Below, piece after piece: positions 8,942 through 18,346 of a stretch of 64,000 nucleotides of DNA (position 1 is its first letter; each line of letters starts with the position of its first letter). Source of the stretch: Actinomycetales bacterium SN12 (GTDB lineage Bacteria; Actinomycetota; Actinomycetes; Actinomycetales; Microbacteriaceae); contig PJCV01000001.1 in NCBI GenBank assembly GCA_002837415.1, positions 372,001 through 436,000 of the forward strand. The letters run 5' to 3'. Below the pieces are notes generated by a model. That model was not told where the DNA came from, did no database searches, and saw nothing but the letters and a program-made list of their open reading frames with translations. A program made the position numbers and the translations under genes.

Positions 8942-10183
8942 ATGTCGGCTCCAAAGAAGGTTTTCGGGATCATCCTCGCCGGCGGTGAGGGCAAGCGGCT
9001 CATGCCACTCACCGCAGACAGAGCCAAACCGGCGGTGCCGTTCGGCGGCCAGTACCGGCTGATCGACTTCGCGATATCCAACCTCATCAACTCGGGCCTC
9101 AGACAGGTCGTCGTGCTGACGCAGTACAAGTCGCACAGCCTCGACCGGCACGTCTCGCAGAACTGGCGCATGTCGGCGCTGCTCGACTCCTACGTCACCT
9201 CGGTGCCCGCGCAGCAGCGTCTCGGCAAGCGGTGGTTCTCGGGCTCCGCGGATGCCATCCTGCAGAGCCTCAACCTCATCAACGACGAGAAGCCCGACAT
9301 CGTCGCCGTGATCGGCGCGGATCACGTCTACCGCATGGACTTCCAGCAGATGATCGACGCGCACATCGCATCCGGCGCTCCGGCGACCGTCGCGGGCATC
9401 CGTCAGCCGATCGCCCTGGCCTCGCAGTTCGGCGTGATCGACGCCGACCCCGAGACGGGACGCATCCGCGACTTCCTCGAGAAGCCGGCCGACCCGGTCG
9501 GCCTCGCCGACTCCCCCGACGAAGTCCTCGTCTCGATGGGCAACTACGTCTTCGACGCCGACGCCCTCGTGGCGGCGGTGGAGGCGGACGGCGAATCAGC
9601 CTCCTCCGGGCATGACATGGGCGGCGACATCATCCCCTACTTCGTCCAGCGCGGCGAAGCCGGCTACTACGACATGAAGCAGAACGACGTCCCCGGCTCG
9701 TCGCCGCGCGACCGCTCGTACTGGCGCGACGTCGGAACCATCGACTCGTACTTCGACGCCCACATGGACCTCATCTCGACGCTGCCGATCTTCAACCTGT
9801 ACAACACCGACTGGCCGATCCGCACGCAGAACGTCAACATGCCGCCGGCGAAGTTCGTGCGAGACGCGGTCGGCCGGATCGGCAACGCGATCGACTCGAT
9901 CGTCGCCGCCGGCTCGGTGCTCTCGGGCACGCACATCGAGCGAAGCGTGATCGGGCTGCGTGGCGTCGCGCTGGGAGGGTCGACGATCACGGACTCCGTG
10001 CTGCTCGACAACGTGCACATGGGACTGGGGTCGCGAGTGCGCCGGGCAGTGCTCGACAAGAACGTCATCCTCGAGGACGGCGCGACCGTCGGGGTGGATC
10101 GCGAGCGGGACCTGGAGCGCGGCTTCACCGTGACCGACTCGGGCATCACCGTCGTGGGCAAGGGCGTTCGCATCACTCGCTGA
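8942..10183 (+). CDS. glgC: glucose-1-phosphate adenylyltransferase
   Basis: GlgC makes ADP-glucose from ATP and glucose-1-phosphate, the committed step of bacterial glycogen synthesis. The 413 residues fit the family. The N-terminal nucleotidyltransferase motif [25 protein letters not shown] (residues 12-36) carries the pyrophosphorylase loop, and the C-terminus has the left-handed beta-helix hexapeptide pattern ([19 protein letters not shown]). The start ATG follows TATGGT by six bases. It is divergent from glgA. Confidence 0.96.
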   Translation: MSAPKKVFGIILAGGEGKRLMPLTADRAKPAVPFGGQYRLIDFAISNLINSGLRQVVVLTQYKSHSLDRHVSQNWRMSALLDSYVTSVPAQQRLGKRWFSGSADAILQSLNLINDEKPDIVAVIGADHVYRMDFQQMIDAHIASGAPATVAGIRQPIALASQFGVIDADPETGRIRDFLEKPADPVGLADSPDEVLVSMGNYVFDADALVAAVEADGESASSGHDMGGDIIPYFVQRGEAGYYDMKQNDVPGSSPRDRSYWRDVGTIDSYFDAHMDLISTLPIFNLYNTDWPIRTQNVNMPPAKFVRDAVGRIGNAIDSIVAAGSVLSGTHIERSVIGLRGVALGGSTITDSVLLDNVHMGLGSRVRRAVLDKNVILEDGATVGVDRERDLERGFTVTDSGITVVGKGVRITR

Positions 10184-10199
10184 CCGCTACGCTCGACGG

Positions 10200-10835
10200 G
10201 TGACCGCTGCGCGATTCCTCGTCGTCCTCGATGCCGATTCCACCCTCATCCGCAACGAGGTGATCGAACTGCTCGCCGACGAGGCGGGTCGCCGTGCCGA
10301 GGTGCAGGCGGCGACCGAGGCGGCGATGCGCGGCGAAGTGGACTTCGCGACGAGCCTGCGTTCTCGCGTCGAAGCACTGCGCGGCGTGCCGACGACCGCC
10401 TTCGACCGGGTGCGCGCGCGCATCGAGCCGACGCCGGGCGTGCGCGATCTGACCGCCGCGGTGCATGAGCGCGGCGGTGTGGTCGGCGTGGTGTCCGGCG
10501 GGTTCCACGAGATCCTCGACCACATCGCGCCCGGGCTGGGCGTCGACCGCTGGCGCGCCAACCGGCTGCTGCTGGACGGAGAGCTGCTGGCCGGCGCCGT
10601 CGACGGCGAGATCGTGGATGCTGCCGCCAAGGCGTCATCGCTGCAGGAATGGGCCGCCGAGCTGGGCGTCGCCCCTCGCGCCACGATCGCCATCGGCGAC
10701 GGCGCGAACGACCTTCAGATGATGGCCGTCGCCGGACTCGGCATCGCTTTCAACGCCAAGCCCGCCGTCCGCGCAGCGGCGTCGCTCGTGGTCGGTCCTC
10801 AGGACCTGTCCGAGGTCATCCCGCTGCTGCCCTGA
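10200..10835 (+). CDS. serB: phosphoserine phosphatase, short form
   Basis: A 211-residue HAD phosphatase for the last step of serine synthesis. DADSTLIRNEVIELLAD near residue 10 is the SerB motif I with the nucleophile aspartate, GVVSGGFHEIL is motif II, and IAIGDGANDLQMM is motif IV. It lacks the N-terminal ACT region of the 300-residue forms, as many shorter homologues do. The GTG start follows TACGCT (10188-10193) by six bases, so the hexamer begins just five bases past the glgC stop. Another small HAD substrate is possible. Confidence 0.88.
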   Translation: MTAARFLVVLDADSTLIRNEVIELLADEAGRRAEVQAATEAAMRGEVDFATSLRSRVEALRGVPTTAFDRVRARIEPTPGVRDLTAAVHERGGVVGVVSGGFHEILDHIAPGLGVDRWRANRLLLDGELLAGAVDGEIVDAAAKASSLQEWAAELGVAPRATIAIGDGANDLQMMAVAGLGIAFNAKPAVRAAASLVVGPQDLSEVIPLLP

Positions 10836-10896
10836 GTGGCGTCCGCCTGCCTGGCCGAGGCTGGACGATGTCGGCGCCGGCGCGTAGCGTCTGCGC

Positions 10897-11592
10897 ATGG
10901 ACATCATCCTCGTACCCGGTCTCTGGCTCGACGCGTCCTCCTGGGATCCGGTCGTGCACGCGCTGCGCGCCGCCGGACACCGACCGCTCGCACTGACCAT
11001 GCCTGGCGTGGGCGAGCCTGCCGCCGCGTCATCCGACATCGGCATGGCGGAGTGGATCGACGCGGTCGTGCGGCAGATCGACGAGGCCGATCAGCTCGTC
11101 GTCCTCGTCGGCCACTCGGGCGGCGGCAACGTCGTCTGGGGCGCAGCCGATGCCCGCCCGGAGCGCGTGCGACGGGTCGTCTTCGTCGACACCATCCCGC
11201 CCGCGCCGGGGCGCGAGATCAGCGACTTCCCGCTCGTCGACGGGGTCGTCCCCTTTCCCGGCTGGGACTTCTTCCCCGATGAGGACGTGTACGACATCGA
11301 CGACGAGACCCGCGCGCGCACGCTTCCGCTGACGCACAGCGTGCCCGCTCACGTCCCGAGAGACCCCATCGCCCTCACGCATGAGAGCCGGCACGGCATT
11401 CCGGTGACGATGCTGATGGGCTCGTACGATCAGGCGCGCGTCGACGCCGAGGCGGACGACTGGGGTGCCTATGGTCGGGAGTACCGGGCCATCGCGAACG
11501 CCGAGGTGGTCAAGATCGGCTCCGGCCACTGGCCGCAGTTCACCGTGCCGGATCGGCTGGCCGAGCTGCTGGTGGCCGCCGTCGACCGGTGA
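10897..11592 (+). CDS. alpha/beta hydrolase
   Basis: A 231-residue cytoplasmic alpha/beta-hydrolase. VPGLWLDASSWDPV near the N-terminus supplies the oxyanion region, GHSGGGNV holds the nucleophile elbow serine, and GSGHWPQF near the C-terminus supplies the histidine. The acid is probably one of the aspartates before it. The substrate is unknown. TAGCGT (10885-10890), six bases and ATG give a leaderless start. It is convergent with fabG, with 33 bases between the stops. Confidence 0.85.
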   Translation: MDIILVPGLWLDASSWDPVVHALRAAGHRPLALTMPGVGEPAAASSDIGMAEWIDAVVRQIDEADQLVVLVGHSGGGNVVWGAADARPERVRRVVFVDTIPPAPGREISDFPLVDGVVPFPGWDFFPDEDVYDIDDETRARTLPLTHSVPAHVPRDPIALTHESRHGIPVTMLMGSYDQARVDAEADDWGAYGREYRAIANAEVVKIGSGHWPQFTVPDRLAELLVAAVDR

Positions 11593-11625
11593 CCGACGCC
11601 CAGCGGGACGGGCTCCGGATCGGCC

Positions 11626-12336
11626 TCAGTGGCCCATCCCGAGACCACCGTCGACCGGGATGACGGCTCCCGAGATGTAGGCCGCATCGTCGCCCGCGAG
11701 CCACACGACGGCGCCGGCGACCTCGTCCGGCGTCGCGAAGCGTCCGGCGGGGATGCTCGCCTTGTACTGCTTCTGCGTGTCCTCCGGCAGCTCCGCCGTC
11801 ATATCGGTCTCGATGAACCCCGGCGCGACCACGTTCGCGGTGATCCCGCGCCCGCCCAGCTCACGGGTGAGAGAGCGGGCGAAGCCGACCAGCGCGCTCT
11901 TGGATGCCGAGTAGTTGACCTGCCCGGCCGAGCCGTACAGGCCGACGACGCTGGAGATGAGGATGACGCGGCCGAAGCGCGCACGCAGCATGCCCTTCGA
12001 CGCCCGCTTGACGACGCGGAAGGTGCCGCCGAGGTTCGTCGCGACGACGCTGTCGAAGTCGTCCTCGCTCATGCGCATGAGAAGGGTGTCCTTGGTGATC
12101 CCGGCGTTGGCGACGACGATCTCGATCGGGCCCAGCTGCTGCTCGACCTCGGTGAACGCCGCGTCGATCGCGGCGGCGTCGGTGACGTCGGCGCGGACGG
12201 TCAGCGTGCCCTCTGGACCCTCACCGCTGCGCGCCGTGACGGCGACGCGATATCCGTCGCGGACGAAGCGTTCGGCGATGGCACGGCCGATGCCGCGGTT
12301 TCCGCCGGTGACGAGGACGACGCGCTCAGCGCTCAT
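11626..12336 (-). CDS. fabG: 3-oxoacyl-ACP reductase (SDR family)
   Basis: A 236-residue short-chain dehydrogenase. The cofactor motif TGGNRGIGRAIAE (about 10-22) indicates NADP(H), NAGITKDTLLMRM is the FabG signature, and the catalytic set is Ser in LISSVVG, Tyr and Lys in VNYSASKSAL, with the C-terminal GFIETDMT loop. It should reduce 3-oxoacyl-ACP in fatty acid elongation, as mycobacterial MabA does. A TAGGAT hexamer at 12375-12370 and a GGAGC ribosome site suggest a short leader of about 25-30 bases. Confidence 0.92.
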   Translation of the reverse strand: MSAERVVLVTGGNRGIGRAIAERFVRDGYRVAVTARSGEGPEGTLTVRADVTDAAAIDAAFTEVEQQLGPIEIVVANAGITKDTLLMRMSEDDFDSVVATNLGGTFRVVKRASKGMLRARFGRVILISSVVGLYGSAGQVNYSASKSALVGFARSLTRELGGRGITANVVAPGFIETDMTAELPEDTQKQYKASIPAGRFATPDEVAGAVVWLAGDDAAYISGAVIPVDGGLGMGH

Positions 12337-12436
12337 GGGGGCTCCTGACTGGGTATCGGATCGCAGGCAATCCTACCGAGCGCGACGTCACCGGACGGCG
12401 TCCGGTGTGCTGGGCGCGGCGTAGGCTGGAAGCACC

Positions 12437-12799
12437 GTGAAAGAGAAGCGCCGGGCCCCCGCTGTCACCTCCCTGCCGCAGTCGCCGCAGGCCGAGGCAG
12501 ACCACCGCGTGCGCCGTTACGCGCTGACGATGGTCATCCGCACCGTGTGCTTCCTGCTCATGGTCCTCGTGCAGCCGCTCGGGTGGTGGACGTGGGCATT
12601 CGCCGTCGCGGCGATCTTCCTTCCCTACATCGCCGTGGTCTACGCCAACGCGGGCAGCGACAGCACGCCCAGCGCCGTGGAGTCGCCCACCGCGCAGCTC
12701 GAAGCGCCACGCGCATCCGCCCCCGACCCGATCAGCGCAGAACCGGACGTGATCAGGATCATCGAAAGACACGACGACCGCGAAGCCGGCGAGCGATGA
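12437..12799 (+). CDS. DUF3099 small membrane protein
   Basis: A 120-residue protein with the DUF3099 pattern: RRYALTMVIRTVCFLL, then GWWTWAFAVAAIFLPYIAVVYANAG, giving two hydrophobic segments (about 30-50 and 55-75), and a variable polar tail. The family is actinobacterial and its function is unknown. The GTG start is nine bases after TAGGCT (12422-12427) with GGAAGC between. Its stop overlaps the next ATG (ATGA), so it is translationally coupled to the small Cys/His protein and through it to the SURF1 gene. Confidence 0.82.
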   Translation: MKEKRRAPAVTSLPQSPQAEADHRVRRYALTMVIRTVCFLLMVLVQPLGWWTWAFAVAAIFLPYIAVVYANAGSDSTPSAVESPTAQLEAPRASAPDPISAEPDVIRIIERHDDREAGER

Positions 12800-12993
12800 C
12801 CGCCGAACTCGAGTGCGCGCGGGCCGAATGCCGTGAACCCGCCACACACCACATCGTCTGGCGGAACCCTCGCATCCACGCAGAGGATCGGCGCAAGATC
12901 TGGCTCGCGTGCGATGCGCACGTGGGATTCCTGAGCGACTACCTCAGGGCCAGGGACTTTCCGGTCGCCGTGCACGAGGGGACCCCTGCGTGA
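12796..12993 (+). CDS. 65-residue Cys/His-rich conserved small protein
   Basis: It starts with ATGA overlapping the DUF3099 stop and ends with GTGA overlapping the SURF1 start, so the three genes form one coupled unit. The N-terminus ECARAECREPATHHIVWRNP and the later ACDAHVGFLSDYL place cysteines and histidines (C7, C12 and a CDAH pair) where a small zinc site could form. It has no membrane segment. Its position before a cytochrome-oxidase assembly gene suggests a link, but the function is not known to me. Confidence 0.8.
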   Translation: MTAELECARAECREPATHHIVWRNPRIHAEDRRKIWLACDAHVGFLSDYLRARDFPVAVHEGTPA

Positions 12994-13799
12994 GCCGTCT
13001 GATGCGCTGGGGCGTGTATCTGCTCGTCGCCATCGCCTTCGCCATCGCGTGCGCGTTCCTGTCGCAGTGGCAGTTCGACCGCAACGAATCGCGGGCGGAG
13101 CAGATCGCGCTCGTAGAGCGCAACTACGACGCGGAACCCGTGCCCGTCGCCGATCTGCTCGATGCGGGCGGAGCACTCGCGCCGGCGGATGAATGGCATC
13201 CGGTGCTGCTGCGCGGGCAGTACCTCGCCGACGAGCAGCTTCTCGTGCGCAACCGGCCGCACGGCGGCACGAGCGCGTTCGAGGTGCTCGTGCCCTTCCG
13301 CGATGAGAGCGGCCTCGTGCTGCTGGTGGATCGCGGCTGGATCTCCCCCGGCGAGGACAGCGTGCCGAGGACGGTGCCCGCTCCCCCCGACGGAGAAAGC
13401 ACCGTGGTGGTGCGACTGCGCCCTGGTGAGCGTCTTCCCTCGTCCGGGCGCAGCGCGCCCGAGGGACAGGTCCCCACCATCCACCTGCCGACGATCGCCG
13501 ATCGGGTCAACCCGTCGCTCGTGACGAGCGCCTACGGACAGCTGGTCTCCGAGGACCCGGCCGCGACGTCCGCCCTGGGCGGCTTCACCTCACCCACCGA
13601 CGACCCAGGCCCGCACCTGTCGTACGCGATCCAGTGGATCCTGTTCGCCATCATGGGCTTCGCGTTCATCGGCTACGTCATCCACATCGAGATCGTGAAG
13701 GCGAAGGAGGATGCCGGAGAGCGCCCGGCACGGGAGCCGCGCCGCCGCGATCGGGATGCGGACGACGAGGACGCCCTGCTCGACGCCGCCTCTCGCTGA
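12990..13799 (+). CDS. SURF1 family cytochrome oxidase assembly protein
   Basis: A 269-residue membrane protein that assists assembly or heme handling of aa3-type cytochrome c oxidase. One transmembrane segment lies near the N-terminus (YLLVAIAFAIACAFLSQW) and one near the C-terminus (YAIQWILFAIMGFAFIGYVI), flanking an extracytoplasmic domain with PVLLRGQYL, LVPFRDESG and LLVDRGWI, the SURF1 landmarks. The GTG at 12990 (GTGA overlap) is preferred, and ATG at 13002 is possible. It fits with ctaA and ctaB elsewhere in this window. Confidence 0.9.
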   Translation: MSRLMRWGVYLLVAIAFAIACAFLSQWQFDRNESRAEQIALVERNYDAEPVPVADLLDAGGALAPADEWHPVLLRGQYLADEQLLVRNRPHGGTSAFEVLVPFRDESGLVLLVDRGWISPGEDSVPRTVPAPPDGESTVVVRLRPGERLPSSGRSAPEGQVPTIHLPTIADRVNPSLVTSAYGQLVSEDPAATSALGGFTSPTDDPGPHLSYAIQWILFAIMGFAFIGYVIHIEIVKAKEDAGERPAREPRRRDRDADDEDALLDAASR

Positions 13800-13832
13800 C
13801 AGGTCGAGACAGGCCGGGCATCGCCGCGGCGT

Positions 13833-13849
13833 CGGCGTCTTCGACGCCG
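13833..13849. terminator. short hairpin between convergent SURF1 and GT2 genes
   Basis: CGGCGTC and GACGCCG form a seven-pair stem around TTC, in the 51-base gap between converging stops. It probably ends transcription in both directions. There is no clear U tract. Confidence 0.55.
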
Positions 13850-13850
13850 T

Positions 13851-15254
13851 TCAGGCGGAGGCGGACGCCGGACCCGCTTCCGCGGGCGCGATGGCCTCGC
13901 GCTTGGTCTTCGCCCAGCTCTTCGAGCCGGTGAGCTGACGCAGCAGCGAACGGTAGACGACCGGGTAGATCAGCCAGGAGTAGATCAGGTACAGGTGCGC
14001 GAGAAGCAGGCCGACGAAGAACTCGCCGATCCCGCTGCGCCGACGCGCGAGCAGCACCCCGATCACGCCGGGCATGGCGGAGAACACGTACGCGAGCACG
14101 ACGATGAACACGGTCAGCGGCGGTCGCGAGATGCCGGTCGTGAGGAACACGATGCTCAGCACCACCGAGAGCCCGACCCACGCCTGCACGACCGGGGTGA
14201 GCAGATACCAGAGCTGATCGAGCTTCGGTCCGAAGCCGACATGCCGATTGCGCGCTGTCGGTCCGAGCAGATCGAGCACCTGCCAGCCGCCCTGCGCCCA
14301 TCGCGTGCGCTGACGGTAGAGGGCGCGCAGCGAGTGCAGTCCCTGCTGCTCGATGATCACCTTCGATGACTGCGCGCCCCGCCAGCCGGCCTGGATGAGG
14401 CGGAGTCCGATGTCCTGATCCTCGGTGAGCCGTCCGGCGCGCCACGGTCCGATGCGTCCTTCCGCGTCCTCCACCGCGATGTCGTCCAGTGCTGCGAGCC
14501 GGTTGAACTGGCCGTTGCCGCCCATGTTCGCCGTCCCCCAGCCGGTGCGTCCGAGCTGGAACACGGTTCCGAAGACCCCGAACTCGAGGTCCTGCGCGAC
14601 GGTGACCAGACCACCGCGGTTGTAGATCCGCACCTGCGACTGCACTCCGCCGACCCGCTCGTCGTCGAAGAACCGTGCCGCGCGCCCCGCCATCCGATCG
14701 AGCCGGCCGTCGGCGTCGACGATCGTCACGATCACGCGAGCCGGGTCCCACCCGCGATAGCGGCCCTCGCCGAGCACCACCCGGTGCAGATAGCGCCAGG
14801 CGTCGTTGAGGGCTTCGGACTTGCCCTGGCGGGCGTTCGGCGCCACCCGGGTCAGCACGGTCAGGTCGGGTTCGGATATCCCCGCCAGCACTTCGCCGGT
14901 GCCGTCGTCGGACCCGTCGTTGATCACCAGGATGCGCTTGTGCGTGACCTGCACCTCGGTGAGGCGGCCCACGGAGTCGGCGATGACCGTCTCCTCGTTG
15001 AGCGCGGGCACCATGAACACCCAGAGGTACTCATGCTCCCCCGCGAGGTCAGCACCGGATGCATCGGCTCGCGCGGCTCGACGCAGCTGCGAACCCGCCC
15101 TGATGCCCAGGATGAACAGCGAGATGGTCGAGATCGCCACGAGGACGACGGCGACGAGGAAGATCGGCAGCGCCCAGATGGGCAGTCCATCGTAGATGTG
15201 CGAGACGAAGTCGACGATCTCGCCGAACCACTGGCTGAATGCCGCCCAGCTCAC
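13851..15254 (-). CDS. membrane glycosyltransferase family 2
   Basis: A 467-residue processive-type glycosyltransferase. An N-terminal membrane helix (LPIFLVAVVLVAISTISLFIL) precedes a GT-A domain with VPALNEE, INDGSDDGTGE, the metal-binding DADGRLD and the QRTRWAQGGW (QxxRW) motif, then at least three C-terminal hydrophobic segments. This layout is that of hyaluronan/cellulose-synthase-like enzymes that polymerise and export a glycan. The GTG start is one base from the end of wecB, so the pair is coupled. The product may be a surface polysaccharide containing the sugar made by WecB. Confidence 0.87.
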   Translation of the reverse strand: MSWAAFSQWFGEIVDFVSHIYDGLPIWALPIFLVAVVLVAISTISLFILGIRAGSQLRRAARADASGADLAGEHEYLWVFMVPALNEETVIADSVGRLTEVQVTHKRILVINDGSDDGTGEVLAGISEPDLTVLTRVAPNARQGKSEALNDAWRYLHRVVLGEGRYRGWDPARVIVTIVDADGRLDRMAGRAARFFDDERVGGVQSQVRIYNRGGLVTVAQDLEFGVFGTVFQLGRTGWGTANMGGNGQFNRLAALDDIAVEDAEGRIGPWRAGRLTEDQDIGLRLIQAGWRGAQSSKVIIEQQGLHSLRALYRQRTRWAQGGWQVLDLLGPTARNRHVGFGPKLDQLWYLLTPVVQAWVGLSVVLSIVFLTTGISRPPLTVFIVVLAYVFSAMPGVIGVLLARRRSGIGEFFVGLLLAHLYLIYSWLIYPVVYRSLLRQLTGSKSWAKTKREAIAPAEAGPASASA

Positions 15255-15255
15255 G

Positions 15256-16539
15256 TCAGTTCCCGGCAGCGGCGGCGGCGTCTTCGAACCCGAGTCTGCG
15301 ACGCACGGCCATGCGCAGCCCGTCCCCGCTCAGCTCCTGCGGAGCCGGTCCGTCGCGCAGCACGTTCTCGAGCGCCTGCACGATGCGCTCGGAGGCCCGG
15401 CCATCACCGTAGGGGTTCGACCGAGCGGCACGGCGCGCATGCTCGAGGTCATCGTCGATCAGCACGGTCGCCTCGCGCACGATGCGGTCGGTGTCCGTGC
15501 CGACGAGCACGAGCGTGCCCGCCTGCACGCCCTCGCCTCGTTCGGTGGTGTCCCTCGCGACGAGCACGGGTGTGCCCAGCGACGGAGCCTCCTCCTGCAC
15601 TCCCCCCGAGTCGGTGATGATCAGCCGCGCGGCGACCATCAGCCGAGCGAAGTCGGCGTACTCGCGCGGTTCGACGAGGTGGACGTTGTCGCAGTCGCTG
15701 AGCGCGTCGAGCAGCGGCTGGCGGGCGACAGGATTGGGATGCATGGGAACGACGAACCGGGCGTGCGCGTGGCTCTCCGACAGGCGGCGCACCGCTGCGG
15801 CGATCCGCGCCAGTCCCTCGCCCCAGTTCTCGCGACGGTGCGCGGTGACGAGCACGAGAGGATGCGCCTCGTCGACCTCCAGCGATTCGAGACCCTGCCC
15901 GAACCCGCCCTCCTGCTCGGACGCCCACTGCAGCATGTCGATCGAGGTGTTGCCCGTCACGACGATGCGGTCGTAGTCGACGCCCTCGCGCACGAGGTTC
16001 ATCTTGTTCTGCGTGGTCGGGGCCAGGTGCAGCGCGGCGATGCGGGAGATCAGCTGCCGGTTGCCCTCCTCGGGGAAGGGTGAGAGCAGGTTGGACGTGC
16101 GCAGTCCGGCCTCGACGTGCACGACGGGGATCTGCAGGTTGAACGAGGCCAGTGCAGCGGCGGCGGCCGAGCTCGTGTCGCCGTGCACGAGGCACGCGAC
16201 CGCGCCTCCCACGCTGCGACGTCCGTCGGCGAGGTACTCGTCGGGCACGGTATCGCTCGCCCACACCCGGTCGATCCCGACCATCACACGGGCGAACACC
16301 TTGTTGAGGGTGGGTCGCACGCCGTCCACCGCCTCGGAGGCACGCAGATTGGCATCCACCCTCATCCCGACGCTGTGGATCAGAGTGTCGACGAGGTCGG
16401 TGTGCTGCCCGGTGGAGATCACCACAGGCCGGAAGGTCCCGGAATCCTGCAGAGCCCTGATCACCGGGATCATCTTGATCGCCTCTGGTCTCGTTCCGAT
16501 CACCACGAGAACTCGAGTCCGCTCACTGTACGGGATCAC
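15256..16539 (-). CDS. wecB: UDP-N-acetylglucosamine 2-epimerase
   Basis: It interconverts UDP-GlcNAc and UDP-ManNAc in the cytoplasm. VIGTRPEAIKMIPVI opens the N-terminal Rossmann half, VVTGNTSIDMLQWA and VTAHRRENWG are catalytic-site blocks, and TDSGGVQEEAPSLG is the UDP-binding signature. I take GTG 16539 as the start (427 residues) because GAGGAGG stands six to seven bases upstream. The ATG at 16554 has no ribosome site. It is followed by the membrane glycosyltransferase gene with almost no gap. TAGGGT at 16595-16590 is a likely promoter element. Confidence 0.93.
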   Translation of the reverse strand: MIPYSERTRVLVVIGTRPEAIKMIPVIRALQDSGTFRPVVISTGQHTDLVDTLIHSVGMRVDANLRASEAVDGVRPTLNKVFARVMVGIDRVWASDTVPDEYLADGRRSVGGAVACLVHGDTSSAAAAALASFNLQIPVVHVEAGLRTSNLLSPFPEEGNRQLISRIAALHLAPTTQNKMNLVREGVDYDRIVVTGNTSIDMLQWASEQEGGFGQGLESLEVDEAHPLVLVTAHRRENWGEGLARIAAAVRRLSESHAHARFVVPMHPNPVARQPLLDALSDCDNVHLVEPREYADFARLMVAARLIITDSGGVQEEAPSLGTPVLVARDTTERGEGVQAGTLVLVGTDTDRIVREATVLIDDDLEHARRAARSNPYGDGRASERIVQALENVLRDGPAPQELSGDGLRMAVRRRLGFEDAAAAAGN

Positions 16540-16600
16540 GCGTGCCCTCCTCATCGCATGGTCTCGTCGACTGACGACACACTCACTCCACCCTAAAGGC

Positions 16601-18199
16601 TCACGCGAGCTCGATGAGGTCCTGGTACTCCTTGCTCCAGATGTCCTCGACGCCGTCGGGCAGGATCAGCACGCGCTCGGGGTTGAGCGACGCGACTGCT
16701 CCCGGATCGTGCGAGACGAGCACGACCGCACCCTCGTAGTGCGCGAGCGCCCCCAGGATCTCCTCGCGGGAGGCGGGGTCGAGGTTGTTCGTCGGCTCGT
16801 CGAGCAGCAGCATGTTGGCCGATGACACGACCAGCGTCGCGAGCGACAGACGCGTCTTCTCGCCACCGGAGAGCACGCCGGCGGGCTTGTGGACGTCGTC
16901 GCCGGTGAAGAGGAAGGAACCGAGCACCTTGCGCGCCTCGGTCTCGTTCAGATCGGGAGCCGCGGAGATCATGTTCTCGAGGACGGACCGCTTCACGTCG
17001 AGGTTCTCGTGCTCCTGCGCGTAGTAGCCGATCTTCAGGCCGTGACCCGGCTCGAGCTGACCCGTGTCGGGCTGGTCGACGCCGGCGAGCAGACGCAGCA
17101 GCGTGGTCTTGCCCGCGCCGTTCAACCCCAGCACCACCACCTTCGAGCCCCGGTCGATCGCGAGATCGACGTCGGTGAAGATCTCGAGCGAGCCGTACGA
17201 CTTCGACAGACCGGATGCCATCAGCGGGGTCTTCCCGCACGGTGCGGGCTTCGGGAAGCGGAGCTTCGCGACGCGGTCGACCTGGCGCACCTCGTCGAGG
17301 CCCGAGAGCAGCTTCTCGGCGCGGGCGACCATCTGGTGAGCAGCGGCGGCCTTCGATGCCTTGGCCCCGAACCGCGCGGCCTGCAGCTGCAGCTGGGTGG
17401 CCTTCTTCTCGGCGTTCGCGCGCTCCTTCTTGCGGCGCTCCTCATCGGCCACCCGCTGGCGCAGGTAGTTCTTCCAGTTCATGTTGTAGATGTCGATGAC
17501 CTGACGGTTCGCATCGAGGTAGAACACGCGGTTGACCGTCTCGCCGACGAGCTCGACATCGTGACTGATCACGATGAGCCCGCCCTTGTAGTTCTTCAGG
17601 AACTCGCGCAGCCACACGACGCTGTCGGCGTCGAGGTGGTTCGTGGGCTCGTCGAGGATCATCGTGTCGGCGTCGGAGAACAGGATGCGCGCGAGTTCGA
17701 TGCGCCGGCGCTGACCGCCGGAGAGGGTGCTCAGCGGCTGATCGAGGATGCGGTCCGGCAGCGAGAGGTTGTTCGCGATGGATGCCGCCTCGGCCTCCGC
17801 GGCGTAGCCGCCGAGCGCCTCGAAGCGCTCGGTGAGGGTGCCGAACTTCCGCATGGCGCGCTCGGCGATCTTGGGGTCGTCGGATGCCATGTCGTGCGAG
17901 GCCGTCGCGATGCCGAGCTGGATGGTGCCGAGACCGCGCGCGTCGAGGATGCGGGTTCTGGCGAGCATCTCGGGATCGCCGATGCGCGGATCCTGCGGGA
18001 GGTAGCCGATCTCGCCCGATCGGGCGACCTTGCCCTCGGCGGAGAGGAGGTCGCCGGCGAGCACCTTCGTCAGCGTGGTCTTGCCGGCGCCGTTGCGGCC
18101 GACGAGGCCGATCTTGTCGCCGGCGGCGACCCGGAACGAGACGTCCGACATGAGCACGCGTGCTCCGACGCGGATCTCGAGGTCATGCACGGCGAGCAC
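16601..18199 (-). CDS. ABC-F family ATPase
   Basis: A 532-residue soluble protein with two ABC domains and no membrane segment. The first has [10 protein letters not shown] (about 34-43), LSGGQRRRIELARIL and DTMILDEPTNHLD. The second has [29 protein letters not shown] and LLLDEPTNNLD. A basic linker (ERRKKERANAEKKATQLQLQ) joins them. ABC-F proteins act on ribosomes or confer antibiotic protection, and this one is not EttA, which lies at 1948-3627. The GTG start has a weak ribosome site. A good TATACT hexamer at 18253-18248 implies a leader of about 45 bases. Confidence 0.88.
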   Translation of the reverse strand: MLAVHDLEIRVGARVLMSDVSFRVAAGDKIGLVGRNGAGKTTLTKVLAGDLLSAEGKVARSGEIGYLPQDPRIGDPEMLARTRILDARGLGTIQLGIATASHDMASDDPKIAERAMRKFGTLTERFEALGGYAAEAEAASIANNLSLPDRILDQPLSTLSGGQRRRIELARILFSDADTMILDEPTNHLDADSVVWLREFLKNYKGGLIVISHDVELVGETVNRVFYLDANRQVIDIYNMNWKNYLRQRVADEERRKKERANAEKKATQLQLQAARFGAKASKAAAAHQMVARAEKLLSGLDEVRQVDRVAKLRFPKPAPCGKTPLMASGLSKSYGSLEIFTDVDLAIDRGSKVVVLGLNGAGKTTLLRLLAGVDQPDTGQLEPGHGLKIGYYAQEHENLDVKRSVLENMISAAPDLNETEARKVLGSFLFTGDDVHKPAGVLSGGEKTRLSLATLVVSSANMLLLDEPTNNLDPASREEILGALAHYEGAVVLVSHDPGAVASLNPERVLILPDGVEDIWSKEYQDLIELA

Positions 18200-18291
18200 A
18201 GCGGTATCCGTTCGTAGGGGGGAGAGTGGCCGAAGGGCCAGCCTCCCAGTATAGTTCGCGGGCGGCTGAGCGCCCCTCCAGGGTGGGAGGG

Positions 18292-18309
18292 CCTCTGATA
18301 CCGCAGAGG
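18292..18309. promoter_or_regulatory. inverted repeat upstream of the histidine kinase
   Basis: CCTCTG-ATACCG-CAGAGG, a 6+6+6 inverted repeat, contains the string CCTCTnATACCGC that recurs before the acyltransferase gene (20302-20314). It lies just upstream of the region expected for -35 of the TACCGT hexamer at 18335-18340. It may bind the response regulator. Confidence 0.45.
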
Positions 18310-18346
18310 GATGCGGAGCAGTCGGGCCTGCTCGTACCGTGGGACG

